NCBI GenBank assembly: GCA_030386875.1
Contig: CM059560.1
Span: 34,528,183 to 34,592,182 of the forward strand
Reading direction: 5' to 3'
Origin: Morinoia aosen
Lineage: Eukaryota; Arthropoda; Malacostraca; Amphipoda; Talitridae
DNA length: 64,000 nt
Part shown: piece after piece, positions 26,078 to 37,369 of the stretch
Position numbering within the stretch: position 1 is the stretch's first letter
How the letters are laid out: every line of letters begins with the position of its first letter
The notes under the pieces: model-generated
Seen by the model: the letters and a program-made list of their open reading frames with translations, nothing else
The model's database searches: none
Told to the model about the DNA's origin: nothing
Translations under genes and position numbers: made by a program

Positions 26078-26130
26078 ATTCTTGACCACCACCTCAGAAC
26101 GGATTATGGTCGAGTACCGAGGTACCACTG

Positions 26131-26893
26131 TATTGTTAAGCATGATATCTCTTCAAAATTCTAGAGAATGAACATAACAATTAAGAAATTAAAAATTCTC
26201 CTTGCCCTAAAATATTAAAGTTTGAAGAAACCATCTGATATATACACCAGACAAAGTATTCAATAACTTAGCTAGAATAAAATCAAAAATGCATAACTAA
26301 AATGCATCCCTGAAACTATTTCAGATATCTTCAAGTTTCTCTTCAAGTCATAAGAAATTTAATTTCATTTTCATTTTAAGCAATCTACTTATAGAGCATC
26401 AAACAAGTGCAATGGCAACATGATTCTGTTACCGTGTTGCCAGTTCAACCATAAAAAATTGAATCACATTGTAAACACTAGTAAAAAAGCCTAAGTGCCT
26501 GTAGCATAGTCAAAATTAGATGAAAATTTACAGTTTGTATTCTAAGGTTGAGACAAAATTGAATAGAAACAAGCTGAAGATAATTAGATAAAATCAAATG
26601 GCATGATGTTGTCATGGAACATTTCAGGACAGATAGAGTAAATAAAAAATATTTAGGGATAGTAGAGTAAAAATAGATCATGTAACCTTTGCAATATCTC
26701 AAGTAACATCTCTAACATATAGGAAAGCAATAAGCAAACCAACATTCTTATTGAGCTGAAAATCGCAGCCAGCTACAATTATGCATCCTTATTTAATAAT
26801 TTATCAATGCAGTTCTACAAACTTTGTGTGGAGTCTGTGAAATTTCCTTCCCAAATATTAAACATATACAGCACCAAATGCAAATGAGGTTTG
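26131..26893. other. AT-rich spacer
   Basis: No recognised gene or repeat. Confidence 0.4.
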
Positions 26894-28390
26894 ATTTTAG
26901 ATTAAATGTTAGTTTGAGCAGATTAGATTATTAGTTTGAGCCTCCCTATTTACAACAAAGGCAATCTAAAGAAAGGAAAGAAGAAGGCACCATTTAGTAT
27001 GGAGTTAAGGGAATGCGGACTCTATGCCGAAAGACCATAGAAACGGTAAGATAAGAATGAAGTCTATGAAATAAGATCAAAGTTCAAGAAGAAAGTAGTA
27101 GGTGCTGAAAAAACAGGACAGCAGTGAACCAAGAGAAGATCAGGTCAATATTGAGTTTAGGGGATCCAAGGAAATTAAAAATTTTAGGTCAATTTTTACT
27201 TCAATGTTGTCAACGATTTTCATAATTTCGTTGGCATAGGTAGGTAATATAGTCAATTTTAAGACATTTTACATGAATGACAATGTGCTCGCAAATGCTT
27301 AGTTTTCGAGTTATTTAAGTTTGAAGTTATACGAGCGGCGCTCCAGAATGGCTTTTTTCGCGCAATTTCAGAGTTGAAACGGAAGCTAACCTGCTGTTAC
27401 AAACGTAAAGAGGTTGGGTGGTGAGGGGTAGCGACAGTGTTTCTAGTGAAAATTATAAATAAAGGTTTCTAGTGACGTCCGTTGACATCGGCTCCAAGAT
27501 GGCGGCCGCCATCTTGGGTACCGGGTGGCCGTCATTGGAGATGATGTAAACGGACGTCACTAGAAACCTTTATTTATAATTTTCACTTGAAGAACTGTGG
27601 CTACCCCTCACGACCCAAACTCTTTACGTTTGTAATAGGGGGTTAGCTTCCGTTATTAATTAAATTAAGCTTGGCACGCTCGCTTCCCTGGCGCGCACAC
27701 GCCAACTTCAAAGTTGAATAATTTTAAAATAACGCATCAGCGAGCAGAATGTCATTCATGTAAAACGTTTTTAAATGTGTTCTTTCATTGATTATTGGCA
27801 ACGAAATTATGAAAACCCTTGACAACATTAAAGTAAAAATTGACCAAATTTTATTTCAAAGAATCACTAAATTCACCCATTTAAAAACGTTCTACATGAA
27901 TGGCATTCTGCTCACTAATGCATTATTTTTTAATTATTCAACTCTGGAGTTGGCTTCTGCACGCCTAAGGACAGGATGTTCCAACAGCGCAGCGAGCGCG
28001 CCAAGCGGGAATTTAATTGATAACGGAAGCTAACCCCCTATTACAAACGTAAACAGGAGGGTTAGCTTCCGTTATTAATTAAATTTTGCTTGGCATGCTT
28101 GCTTCCTTTGGCATGCAAAAGCCAACTTCAATGTTGAACAATTCAAAAATAATGCATCAGCAAGCAGAATGTCATTCTTGTAAAACGTTCTTAAATGGGT
28201 TCCTTTAGTGATTCTTTGGAATAAAATTTCTAATTTCCTTGGAACCCCTAAACTCAATATTGACCTAAGATCATTCTCAACATAACAAAAGCATTTTATT
28301 TCAACAAAAAGAAGGCCTACCTAACTCTCAGCTTGGGCCCTCACATAGTCCCCCTGGGAGTGCTAATTCCCATAGATACAATAGTTTTAT
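26894..28390 (-). mobile_element. Family A SINE-like repeat split by a foldback element
   Basis: The tail half (26894-27141) runs from TTTTAGATTAAATGTTAG to GCAGTGAACCAAGAGAAGATC. The 5' half (28267-28390) resumes at AAGATCATTCTC and continues through TTTATTTCAACAAAAAGAAG, GCTTGGGCCCTCACATAG and GGGAGTGCTAATTCCCATAG to ATACAATAGTTTTAT. The interruption is a 1.1-kb inverted-repeat element, with AAGATC duplicated at both junctions. Confidence 0.85.
27142..28266. mobile_element. Foldback/MITE element with long terminal inverted repeats
   Basis: A 1125-bp element starting AGGTCAATATTGAGTTTAGG and ending with its reverse complement. Near-perfect inversion continues for at least 40 bp inward. It is flanked by the 6-bp duplication AAGATC (27136-27141 and 28267-28272). 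The interior is itself built of nested inversions: arms from ~27188 pair with ~27850; a hairpin at about 27440-27590 carries a 24-bp perfect GC-rich palindrome at 27494-27517; and a second palindrome centres near 28050 (GAAGCTAACCCCC against GGAGGGTTAGCTTC). No transposase is encoded. Confidence 0.85.
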
Positions 28391-28547
28391 TGGTCAATAT
28401 TAAGTTTAGGTGATGTGGGGAAATTAAGCATTCCTTTTCACATAATAACTCAAGAAGCCCATTTAAAAACGTTTTACATGAATGACATTTTTTCTGCTGA
28501 TGCTTTGTTTTCAAGTTAGAGCGGTAAATTAGCGGTAAATTGTTGGA
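28391..28547. repeat. Solo terminal segment of the AGGTCAATATT foldback family
   Basis: It starts GGTCAATATTAAGTTTAGGT and continues AAGCATTCCTTTTCACATAAT and GCCCATTTAAAAACGTTTTA, matching the ends of the 28926-29447 element. It stops at about 28547 with no matching inverted end, so it is a partial copy. Confidence 0.75.
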
Positions 28548-28664
28548 TTTGTCCTGTTTATGTTTGTGTTCAATTCATAATTTGTCAAAGATTTACAATT
28601 TTCAAACTAGAGTACTCAAATTTTATTTGGTTCTAAGAGTAGTATGTCACAAAATAAAGGTTAA

Positions 28665-28910
28665 ATAGACATTATTTTGTTAAAATAGAAACGTTTATTT
28701 TGTTTTTGTTATGGACTGTCTTATTTTGGTTTGTTGCTAATCTGTTTTGCTGGATCCATAACCTTTTTTTTTCAACTTATATTATACTTCATAAATGTCT
28801 TTCTCAACTTACTGTTTGTATATACCTTGTGCATAGATTTCACATTCCCTTAAGTCTATACTAAATGGTGCCTTCCTTATAGTATGCCTTTGTTGCTCAA
28901 ACTAACCACC
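28665..28910 (+). mobile_element. Family A fragment in the left palindrome arm
   Basis: Plus-oriented fragment from the GTTATGGACTGTC region through CTTACTGTTTGTATATACC, TGTGCATAGATTTCACATTC and CTATACTAAATGGTGCC to TTTGTTGCTCAAACTAACC. It is the mirror image of the 29463-29700 fragment. Confidence 0.78.
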
Positions 28911-28925
28911 CGTTGGAGATAAAAC

Positions 28926-29447
28926 GGTCAATATTGAGTTTAGGTGATGTGGGGAAATTAAGCATTCCTTTTCACATAATCACTTAAGAAGCCCATTTAA
29001 GAACGTTTTACAGGAATGACATTTTTTCCGCTGATGCGTTATTTTTGAATTATTAAACTTTGAAGTTGGCTTTCAGGCGCCAAGGAAGCGAGCGCGCCAT
29101 GCGGAATTTAATTAATAACGGAAGCTAACCCCCTATTACAAACGTAAAGAGGTTGGGTCGTGAAGTGGAGGCAAGTGAAAGTGAAAATTAGTGAAAATTA
29201 GAATAGAAGCTTTATTTAGTGAAAATTATAAATAAAGCTTCTAACCAACCCAGTAGGGTGACAACCGCAATCTTGTTTACATTGGCCGGCTCCAAGATGG
29301 CGGCGCCCATGGTCCGCCAATAATAATAATAACGCATCAGCCGAAAAAATGTCATTCCTGTAAAACTTTCTTAAATGGGCTTCTTAAGTGATTATGTGAA
29401 ACGGAATGCTTAATTTCCCCACATCACCTATACTCAATATTGACCGT
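28926..29447. mobile_element. Foldback element at the palindrome centre
   Basis: A ~520-bp member of the AGGTCAATATT family: CGGTCAATATTGAGTTTAGG at the left and its inverse at the right, with arms of about 120 bp (28926-29046 against 29327-29447). The non-symmetric middle contains GAAGCTAACCCCCTATTAC and CCAAGATGGCGGC (29292-29304), both shared with the 27.1-kb member. Confidence 0.8.
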
Positions 29448-29462
29448 TTTATCTCCAAAGGG

Positions 29463-29705
29463 GGTTAGTTTGAGCAACAAAGGCATAATATAACGAAGGC
29501 ACCATTTAGTATAGACTTGAGGCAATGTGAAATCTATGCACAAGGTATATACAAACGGTAAGTTGAGAAAGACATTTATGAAGTATAATATAAGTTGAAA
29601 AAAAGGTTGTAACTAGATCCAGCAAAACAGAATAGGCCTAGCAACAAACCAAAATAAGACAGTCCATAACAAAAACAAAGTAAACGTTTGTATTTCAACA
29701 AAATG
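29463..29705 (-). mobile_element. Family A fragment in the right palindrome arm
   Basis: Mirror image of the 28665-28910 fragment: GGGTTAGTTTGAGCAAC, ACCATTTAGTATAGAC, ATCTATGCACAAGGTATATAC, GACAGTCCATAAC. Being identical in order to its mirror copy, it was duplicated by inversion rather than by a second insertion. Confidence 0.78.
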
Positions 29706-29835
29706 TCTATTTAACCTTTATTTTGTGACATACTACTCTTAGGACCAAATAAAATTTGAGTACTCTAGTTTGAAAATTGTAAATATTTGACAAATTATGA
29801 ATTGAATCCATACATAAACAGGACAAATCCAACGA

Positions 29836-30492
29836 CTTCAAAGAAACAAGAAGCAATTTATCGCAGAACTGTAACTAGACCACACATTGACTATTAAACG
29901 TGTAAAACAGCTATTAACAGTTGCCAATGAAGTCATTATAAAGAAGTACAATAAAAACTTAAATAACCCTTAAAATACCTTAAAATATAACAATCCCAGC
30001 AATTTCATATGTTCCCGCCAAGTATTATAAGATTCACAAAGTATGTTAGCAAGCACTTGCCAACGAACACAGAATAAACTAATTTTTTACATCCGACTCC
30101 GCACGAACGCCATCGAATCTCCACAGAAAAATGCTAAACCAAGGGCTAATAGATGATACATCAATATTCACTAATAAACAGGCAAAATAAGCGACAGCGT
30201 ATCACATAATCATGCAAGAAGTTAACCGATCCAGTTGTGAAGAACACACTGAATAGATTGAAGTATCAGCCCTAGAAGGAACTGAGCAGACGAAGTACGG
30301 CCTCAACAACTCGACTCCATTCCCTCCCGATAGAGCGAGTACAGACCGATGTTTACCCTCTGCAGTTGAATGGGAAATTTTGCATAGGGGACAAATGAAA
30401 TTCTTTTGAAACTCAGATCAACTCAAGGAAACAACACATATTGATGGTACGATAAAAGAAAAACTTTAAATATCCATATATGGGATACTTAC
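29836..30492. other. Non-coding flank of the palindrome
   Basis: AT-rich sequence with no recognised gene or repeat. Confidence 0.4.
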
Positions 30493-30655
30493 AATCTAAT
30501 GTACCGGGTGCGAACAAACGAACTCCATTCTCACCCGCATCTAAATAGCAACTGACTGGCGGACGCTCTTCGAAGACTTCGAAGCGGGAACGCTCACACT
30601 CTGTGAGCAGTAAGATGAGACCCTTACTTTCTTCGTGAACGCCTGACGAGTTCTT
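30493..30655 (-). other. Exon-like segment of unknown gene
   Basis: A 163-bp segment with an acceptor (TATATCTTTCAG) and a strong donor (GATT then GTAAGTATCC), open in one frame for 54 codons (KNSSGVHEESKGLILLLTEC at its start). Its base composition is clearly richer in C and G than its flanks. No domain is recognised. It may be a coding exon or a non-coding 5' UTR exon, and no partner exon was identified. Confidence 0.35.
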
Positions 30656-33600
30656 CTGAAAGATATACAAAAACTTATTTTTACTCACGGAAAATTTGTT
30701 TGAAAATGAAATTAAAGATCTTATGTTTACTTAAAATTTCAAATTTATTCAGAATCGCTCAAAAATTCAATTGGAGTCTTAGTAATACAAATTACCAAAG
30801 TGCGTTTCGTGGACACATGGCGTCTTCTTCCAGGATTTAATGACGTAGTTATTGTTTTCCCCACCTATAAGCATTTGTGTTCTCCTACATCAGGAGAGCT
30901 ATTTAGACAGCCTAAAAAATCGACTAATATGTTAATTCATGAACATTAACCTCTTTAAAATAGTAGACCAGCAGCTTGTTGCAGTTTGTGATCTCAAACA
31001 TTTATCCTATACCTGCGAGAGAAGTAGGCCTAAAGTGAAGCATGAGCTGGAAGGAGACTGAATTCAGTGGTACATGGAACCTCGAGTTCTCTTTTGAGAA
31101 AATGGAAGTGAAAAACTCTATAAGTCATTAAACCTTTGACGTCATATGTGATGCTGAATTTATGCAACTTAGGTAACCATGTTATTGACGTACGAACCTG
31201 TAAAATTGAAGAGGGAAATTTACAACGAAGACATTAAATATATCAATATCAAATTTGCGCGAATGAATATAGAAATACTTATTGGAATATTTTCCTTTAA
31301 AGACACTCTTTTAGATGTGATGAAGAAATCTATCAACGACACAAAGTATCAAATTATCATGTATTTGCTCTGTCCTCACATAATTAAAATGTTTCCCACA
31401 ATTATTCCGGAAAATTTTATTCCCTAGAACGAATTTTTTTATTCATGATCATTCGGTATGCAACTTATTTTGCCTACGGGTGCATGCTTCTACTTCTGAT
31501 AATGTTTCTCGAGAGGAACTAAGCGCGTAGTGAGGTCAAGGGAACCATGAGCCTGGCTAGTGGGTGCTAGGCGAGTGTTGTAACCTGCAGGATTTAAGGA
31601 TTTAAAAAAGTCCCGGATCTTTACGGTGCTCCACATCTCAGTTTCTCCGCTATGAACTAATTTTTCCATTTAATTTTGAAAAAAGAAAAGCTGTTTGATT
31701 TAATTTTTCACAGCGATATTTCGAGAGTTGAAGAGGTGCTGAGGATAAACGTTGTCAGTGAATTAAATTCACCAATAATACAGAGGAAATTGTCATGGTA
31801 CGGCTTAAAATACTGACCATTATTACTTCGTTCAGAGTACACAGATATGAAAATTTTACCTGACAACAAATCTCCCTCCTACTTTATTCATCAACTGCGG
31901 TAAAAATAATCTTCGCACATAATATCATCCCTTTTAAACTTGTCTTTCTGTTGTTTTTCTTTTCATAAAATGAAAAATGACACACGCACTAATCACAATT
32001 TCATTCCCATGACCTTATCTTCCATCTCCAAGGGGAAGTAGCTTACTTAAGGAAATTTGCTTCAGGAGATTTCTAAAAATTTTTACGTCATTTGCGGAAA
32101 TTTTATGTAACTTTTAACCTCCCTAAATGAGTCGCTCGTTTGCTTGCTTGCTGTGCACGTCCCACCTCGCCCCAGTAAACTGGATACCTTAGCACCGTGC
32201 AATGACTGCAAGTTTATTTATTGTTTTAATTGCATTTTTATACATCGACTGGAATACATACTTATAAATAATTCATTTCCAACGTAAAAAAAGTTGAAAG
32301 ACGATTAAACATGGATTTATTTATTTATTTACTTGCTTAAGAACAGTTTTTTGGGTAAATTATAGCTTTAACTTGAAAAAAATCACCTAGACAGTCGGGG
32401 TACGCTAACTTTGTTTATATATGATTGGTGGTGAAATTTTTTAAATTATAGGCGGATGTTTTGTGAAATGGCTTCATTTTTCCCTTATACAAAAAATGTA
32501 GGCATTTTCCCCTCCCCTAGTAGCAAGAAACTATTTTTTTCCCCCCGAGTTCAGCGTAGATAAGCTCTGTATTCTGGAGAGCACGAAGTATGTGTTAGAC
32601 ACTTGATTTCCTCCGTAAGAAATATTCCATTACTGACACGCGTCGTCACTATCGCTGCGAAAAGTTTGCAGTGCCTCATGCGTTGGTGAATGCTAAATTA
32701 AGAACAGCAACGAGTGTGAGATGGCCTAACTGCCGAGGAGAAGAAGCCGATGCTCTACACGAGCTGGCCTTCAACTTGTCCTCGGGCTGTCGTATCCAGG
32801 ATACTCACTTGAACGCTGCATCGCTGGGAACATTTTACTCATATATATAGTTTTGTATTACGTAGGAAGTGAAGGAAGTGAATGTATCCTTGAATTAAAA
32901 AGGAAAAAGGTGATGTTTTCTAAGCTTTTGCGCACGTCGATTTTACTTTCCATATTTTCGGCAGGTGTTTTATCCTTGCACCGTACGTCAAGCCCTCTAC
33001 TCTCCTGGCCTCACGAAATAGCTTTGTCGTCCTCAAAATGAAAAATAAACACAGTCAGAATCTTTTCCGGTTAGCCCAAAGCACTTTAAGCTTCTCAGTG
33101 CATTTTAACATGGCTGATTATCTGTAAGACTAATTGAATTAGCAGTCATGAACATGGGTGGGTCCAATTTCTCACTTAATATTTGGCAGGTTATGTTGCG
33201 TGAACGCGGCGGTCGTTTCCTGCGCTGCGTACCACTCACTACCCGCACACCGCGCTCGCACACAGGGACAAAGAGGGAAACCATCTTCCTTCAAGAGACA
33301 GGTATACCTGTGCGCTCATTCTCAGTGTGCGTCGTACTCCTCAATTTCGAGGCAAGTGCAGCATAATGTTTGTTACATAGCACACCGAATGCCATCCAAT
33401 TTAGGTACCTTGCTGCCGTACCCATTCGTTTGAGAATTTCATTTTGGAATTCTTGAATTTTAACTTCGTTCATAGGAATGAGTGAGTTATAAACTATTCT
33501 GCATCCACAGCAAATCTCGTTGGGTAATTTGATGCTACTGATATTGTACCCTCTATGCGATAATAGTCAAATACCTCATTTACATGGCGAACACCCATTT

Positions 33601-34437
33601 AGGAGAACTAGAACTGCACCTTATTTTTCTCTCTTCGATGGAGAGTTTTTAACGTTTAACATCCCTTACAAAAGAAAATATTTTAGTATTCGATGTGGAT
33701 AAACTATGAACAGAATTTAGCATGAAAAAGCATTAATAAACTCACTCTCATGAAGACACACTCAACTAAATTGATAGGAATGAGCTAGTCCGCTCATGCA
33801 CTGAGTTACTGGAGACGGCAATGATCTAACACGCCCAAATTCATTCCAAATCTATATCCAGCAACTGCCATACCACAGGCATTTCAACAAGTGGCTAAAG
33901 AGAAGCATTTTTTAGAAGTACTATCGCGTGAGATATATATCGTATCGTCAGGCTGCTAAACAATGTATAAAGGTTATTCCTCTTCAAGTATCAGAATATC
34001 AAAGCAACATGATTATCATGTCTAATATTTGCGTGTAAAATGCAACTATCTATGCGTGAGACAGAGCACACATACATAATAAAGTACTTCGTGCAATGAA
34101 CGTTGTCAATATCTTACGAACTTAAACATGGTAAATCAAATATCAATCTGCTCTCTTGTCGAGTACGACTGGGGTGGTAATAATTTCAAAGAACTTACCT
34201 TACGTGATTGGGACTCATAAGTATAATTTCATAAGCTATTTTACAATAGTTGAATATTTTAATGATATACAACTAATAGCAAGCGTACTCCCTTACGTAG
34301 CATGCAGTAATTATAGAAAGCATTCTCATGCGAGGGTAATTTGAATATTCTGCTGGTAGAGTGCGATGGGAACGTTACTGTAGAAGTTCGCTAGATTCGT
34401 GTAGGTGCACTCAAAGGTAAGCTATGGCAAGGAACGC
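30656..34437. other. Gene-poor AT-rich stretch
   Basis: No exon, RNA gene or transposon was recognised. Short open frames (31179-31427, 33158-33433) lack family features. A GC-richer patch at about 33180-33290 is the only compositional break. Confidence 0.35.
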
Positions 34438-34520
34438 GTCAGTCAGCAAAGGGGAGGTAGCTGGAGCTCGTTCGAGGAGGGTCAGCGGGAGAGCTGGAGG
34501 TGGGGGTTAGGAAGATGCAG
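34438..34520 (+). other. Purine-rich exon-like island with 5' splice site
   Basis: A GC- and purine-rich block (GGGAGGTAGCTGGAGC, AGCGGGAGAGCTGGAGGTGG) ends AAGATGCAG and is followed by the near-consensus donor GTAAGAAAT at 34521. No reading frame or acceptor is evident. It could be a non-coding first exon of a plus-strand transcript. Confidence 0.25.
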
Positions 34521-34689
34521 GTAAGAAATGTGCGTTCACGAGCCAGCGTATTCATCTTACGCACTGACTCTCACTCTCAAAAGACGCTCCAAAATTATTA
34601 TTTTCGATAGCAATTTTTTTTCCAACCTTAATGGTATGATCTTTTATGCTATATATTATGAAATTTGAGAATTTATGCATCTAAAAAAT

Positions 34690-34899
34690 ATGAGGTTGAC
34701 GTCAGTACGACGTGAACGCGAGAGCCGGTGCTCGAACGGGTGGGGGCGATGGCGGTGAGGGTTGCCAGTTAGGGGTTTCGGAGGGGACGTGGAAAGCGGG
34801 GTAGCTCCTCGAGTGGTGGTTGTTCAGTGTTCACTACAGAAAAAAAGAAGGGAGCTGGGAGGCGACTTGAGGAGGGAAAAAGAGACACTCATCACACAG
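34690..34899 (+). other. Second GC/purine-rich exon-like island
   Basis: GC-rich from GACGTCAGTACGACGTG on, ending CATCACACAG before a GTGAGGATC donor-like sequence at 34900. Composition resembles the islands at 34.45 and 36.3 kb. No coding assignment is possible. Confidence 0.2.
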
Positions 34900-35644
34900 G
34901 TGAGGATCACGGTAGACAGGTTCTGGATGAGGATGTTTGTTGTTCTTTACAATGTTTACCTAAACGGACATACCATGGCTCCATGGTCGCGCAGTACATG
35001 TATGTATTGTACAACAGTATTGAACGAACTGATAGGCAACATGATATGATGTTAATTAGAATAAAAGAATCAAATTGTAAAAGGTGGGAAATGACTGTTT
35101 TGTTCAACAGTGACGCTGCAAATACACAGCATTCGCACCTGGAGTTGCCGCCTCACTGCAAGCTCATGTGAGGGCATTGTCTGAATGTCATCAGAAGGTC
35201 GCACCCACAAACGCAACTCCCTCTTCTTACCTGGAACATAACCCAAACAGTTCAGCTCAGCCGGAAAGTGCTCATAAGTTGAGCTAAAAACTTGTGTTGA
35301 GAAAACTTGACAGAGGTTAAGGACATGTGTAGCTGACGGTACGTGCCGCTACGTAGCGAAAAATACATAGGATCGCGATTTTTCATCTACAGCGGAGAGT
35401 TGTAGAAAGTTCAAGAAGTTCAGGCTTTAAATCTACTGTATAGTTGTTTCAATTGCACACGAATATGCATTAATTATTACCGTTATTGGTTAAGTATAAA
35501 CTGAGGTGTCAGTTAGGACGAGCATAACAACGTTCGCTGATCTGAAGTCGTGGCAAAGAAATACTCTATTGTTGGGAGGCCCTAGCAATGTGAGGACGTA
35601 CCGACTGACTAAGGAGCGGGACCCTGCGTGAAGATGTCCGACGG

Positions 35645-35830
35645 AGCTGGAGGTGGTAAATAAGGGTGCAGGCGGAGGCTAATATATAGGCGGAGATGAA
35701 TAAAGGTAGAAGTGGGTGTAAACGAAGATGGATGTGAATAAAAGTAAAGGGGATGTGATTGCTGGTGGAAGTGAATAAAGGCGGAGGTGGGTGCGAATGG
35801 AGGTGGGTGCAAATAAAGGTGATTGTGAAT
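35645..35830. repeat. Degenerate short tandem repeat
   Basis: Imperfect units of about 18-22 bp around GTGAATAAAGGNGGAGGTGGGTG. Too diverged to define a fixed period by eye. Confidence 0.55.
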
Positions 35831-36244
35831 ACATTATATTCGTTCACGTACAACTATAGGGTTCCACCTGATCGATAGCGAAGTCTTCCTCTACGCACGT
35901 GAATATATATATTCCCTAAAGAGAATTCATCGCGAAATAAATTGTCAGTACGGTTGTTGTCAGCGCTATGAATTAAAAATTTTCAATTCTTGTAATTCTT
36001 CAAAATTAAAATTGTTCAACGGTTATAATTCTTCGTGTTGGCAGTTGTCAAAGATTAGTTATTGTTTATCATAACAGCCCTAATCAATAGCACTATCAGC
36101 CAATAGACTAGTTTATAGCTACAAACCCCACACCACTAAGTCCGTGCGTAACTATCTAAACCCCCACCTCTACCAGTAGCCAGTGTGTAGTTACAACAAC
36201 CGTTACTCCAAACATTCAGACAACCATTACCGTACAAACATTCA

Positions 36245-36422
36245 AGACAAGGAGGTAGGCTGTGTAAGAGTGAGTGTTTGCGAGGAGGGTGTAAGGACCG
36301 CAGATCAGCAGCGAGGAACACCGACCGCGCCGTGTTATCAGCACGGCGATAAGGCGATGTGCTTAGGGAGGCGGGGTATGTGAGGGGACAGAGAGTGAAA
36401 GAGAGAAAGAAGTTAGGAGCAG
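36245..36422 (+). other. Third exon-like island with 5' splice site
   Basis: A GC-rich segment with GACCGCGCCGTG and GCACGGCG followed by an AG-rich run (GAGAGTGAAAGAGAGAAAG), ending TTAGGAGCAG before a strong donor GTAAGAGG at 36423. A candidate non-coding first exon on the plus strand. Confidence 0.25.
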
Positions 36423-37369
36423 GTAAGAGGAATCTCCGAGATCAAGAATAGAACTCACAGGAAAAAGGTGTATAAAAACCATAGATCTGAGAAAATCAAA
36501 CACTGCTGTAATCCTTTATGTTTCAAGATAATTTACGACGATAAAGTTCTCATCATATTACTGGATGCCATCATGACCGTCCTGCTTGTTTGGCTGAATT
36601 CACACAGAAAAGTGGAAATAGTAATACAAATTCATAAAAAGACTTTGTAAATAACTGAAGACTTGTTCATTTTGTTAACAGACGTAAAATTATTCGATAT
36701 CAAGCCCCGTTGACCGCTCTTTATGACTCACGAAGGAAGTTAAAAAAAGACGTGAAAATGTGTGTCCTCAAAAAAAAAAATAATTTAACTAAGTCATCTT
36801 GATGAAATGATATAATTGCTGGGAGGACTTTACTCAATTATATAGTGATTTTTATAAACAACTTCGCTAGCCATTGACACCGCAGTTACCGAAGCAATTT
36901 GTTTTTCGTGAGTTTGATAGCAGCCAGTTTGATTTACTTCAGCACGCTGGAACACGAGCACCGGGCCAGGGCTCTGGAGCGTGCATTGTGTTATGGGGCT
37001 TCCTTTCTTGTAACACGTGTCTATTTCATCAAATTTTCTTTCTTAACCCATTTTTTGGATTCGACCAACTTAATATATTTTTATTTTCAAAGTATATCTT
37101 GCTCATATTCATTTGCCATTAATTGGTAATTAGAGCCCGCCATTGCGAACATAACATCATTCTAGCGTACGCGAAACTCAGCTGTGCGGCGCTTTGCCAC
37201 AACCCCGGCGACTCAGAGGTTACAGGAGAAGCAAGAGAGCCTAATAGTGATAGAGCCTACGTTCTCGTCAGAACTTGAGCTCCTGTCACTCGTCTGATTA
37301 GCTGCGGAGTTCGAGACTCATCTCATCCCTAAACTCTGCACCTTCTGTAGCCGGGCTACGGTGACAGGG
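36423..37369. other. Non-coding DNA
   Basis: No recognised feature. It includes a poly-A run at about 36770-36781. The overlapping short frames at 36874-37129 are not conserved-looking. Confidence 0.4.

Larger units (their letters stand above)
24504..26130 (+). mobile_element. Tigger/pogo-type DNA transposon, decayed and interrupted
   Basis: The ends are CAGTGGTACCTCGGTTCTTGAC at 24504 and, inverted, CAGTGGTACCTCGGTACTCGAC at 26130, the typical Tigger/pogo terminus. The right flank has the expected TA target; the left flank is TT. Inside on the plus strand is the start of a pogo-type transposase: a lysine/arginine-rich CENP-B-like helix-turn-helix segment (KEII, then MAKSTISTIMKHKE) before 24943, continuing as KKADVAMGV and KQRPQIMEEMEKL after 25776. 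The gap between them is a piggyBac-like insertion. There is also a frameshift between KVVYECQ and SQYEMAKST, and the catalytic DDD part is missing. Confidence 0.85.
28548..29835. repeat. ~1.3-kb palindrome centred near 29186
   Basis: Sequence from about 28548 (TTGTTGGATTTGTCCTG) reappears inverted ending at about 29835 (CAGGACAAATCCAACG). Successive landmarks pair in order: GAGTACTCAAATTTTATTTG with CAAATAAAATTTGAGTACTC, and GAGATAAAACGGTCAATATT with AATATTGACCGTTTTATCTC. The arms (about 28548-29050 and 29325-29835) each contain a family A fragment and a terminal segment of the foldback element; the ~270-bp centre is not symmetric. Confidence 0.9.
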
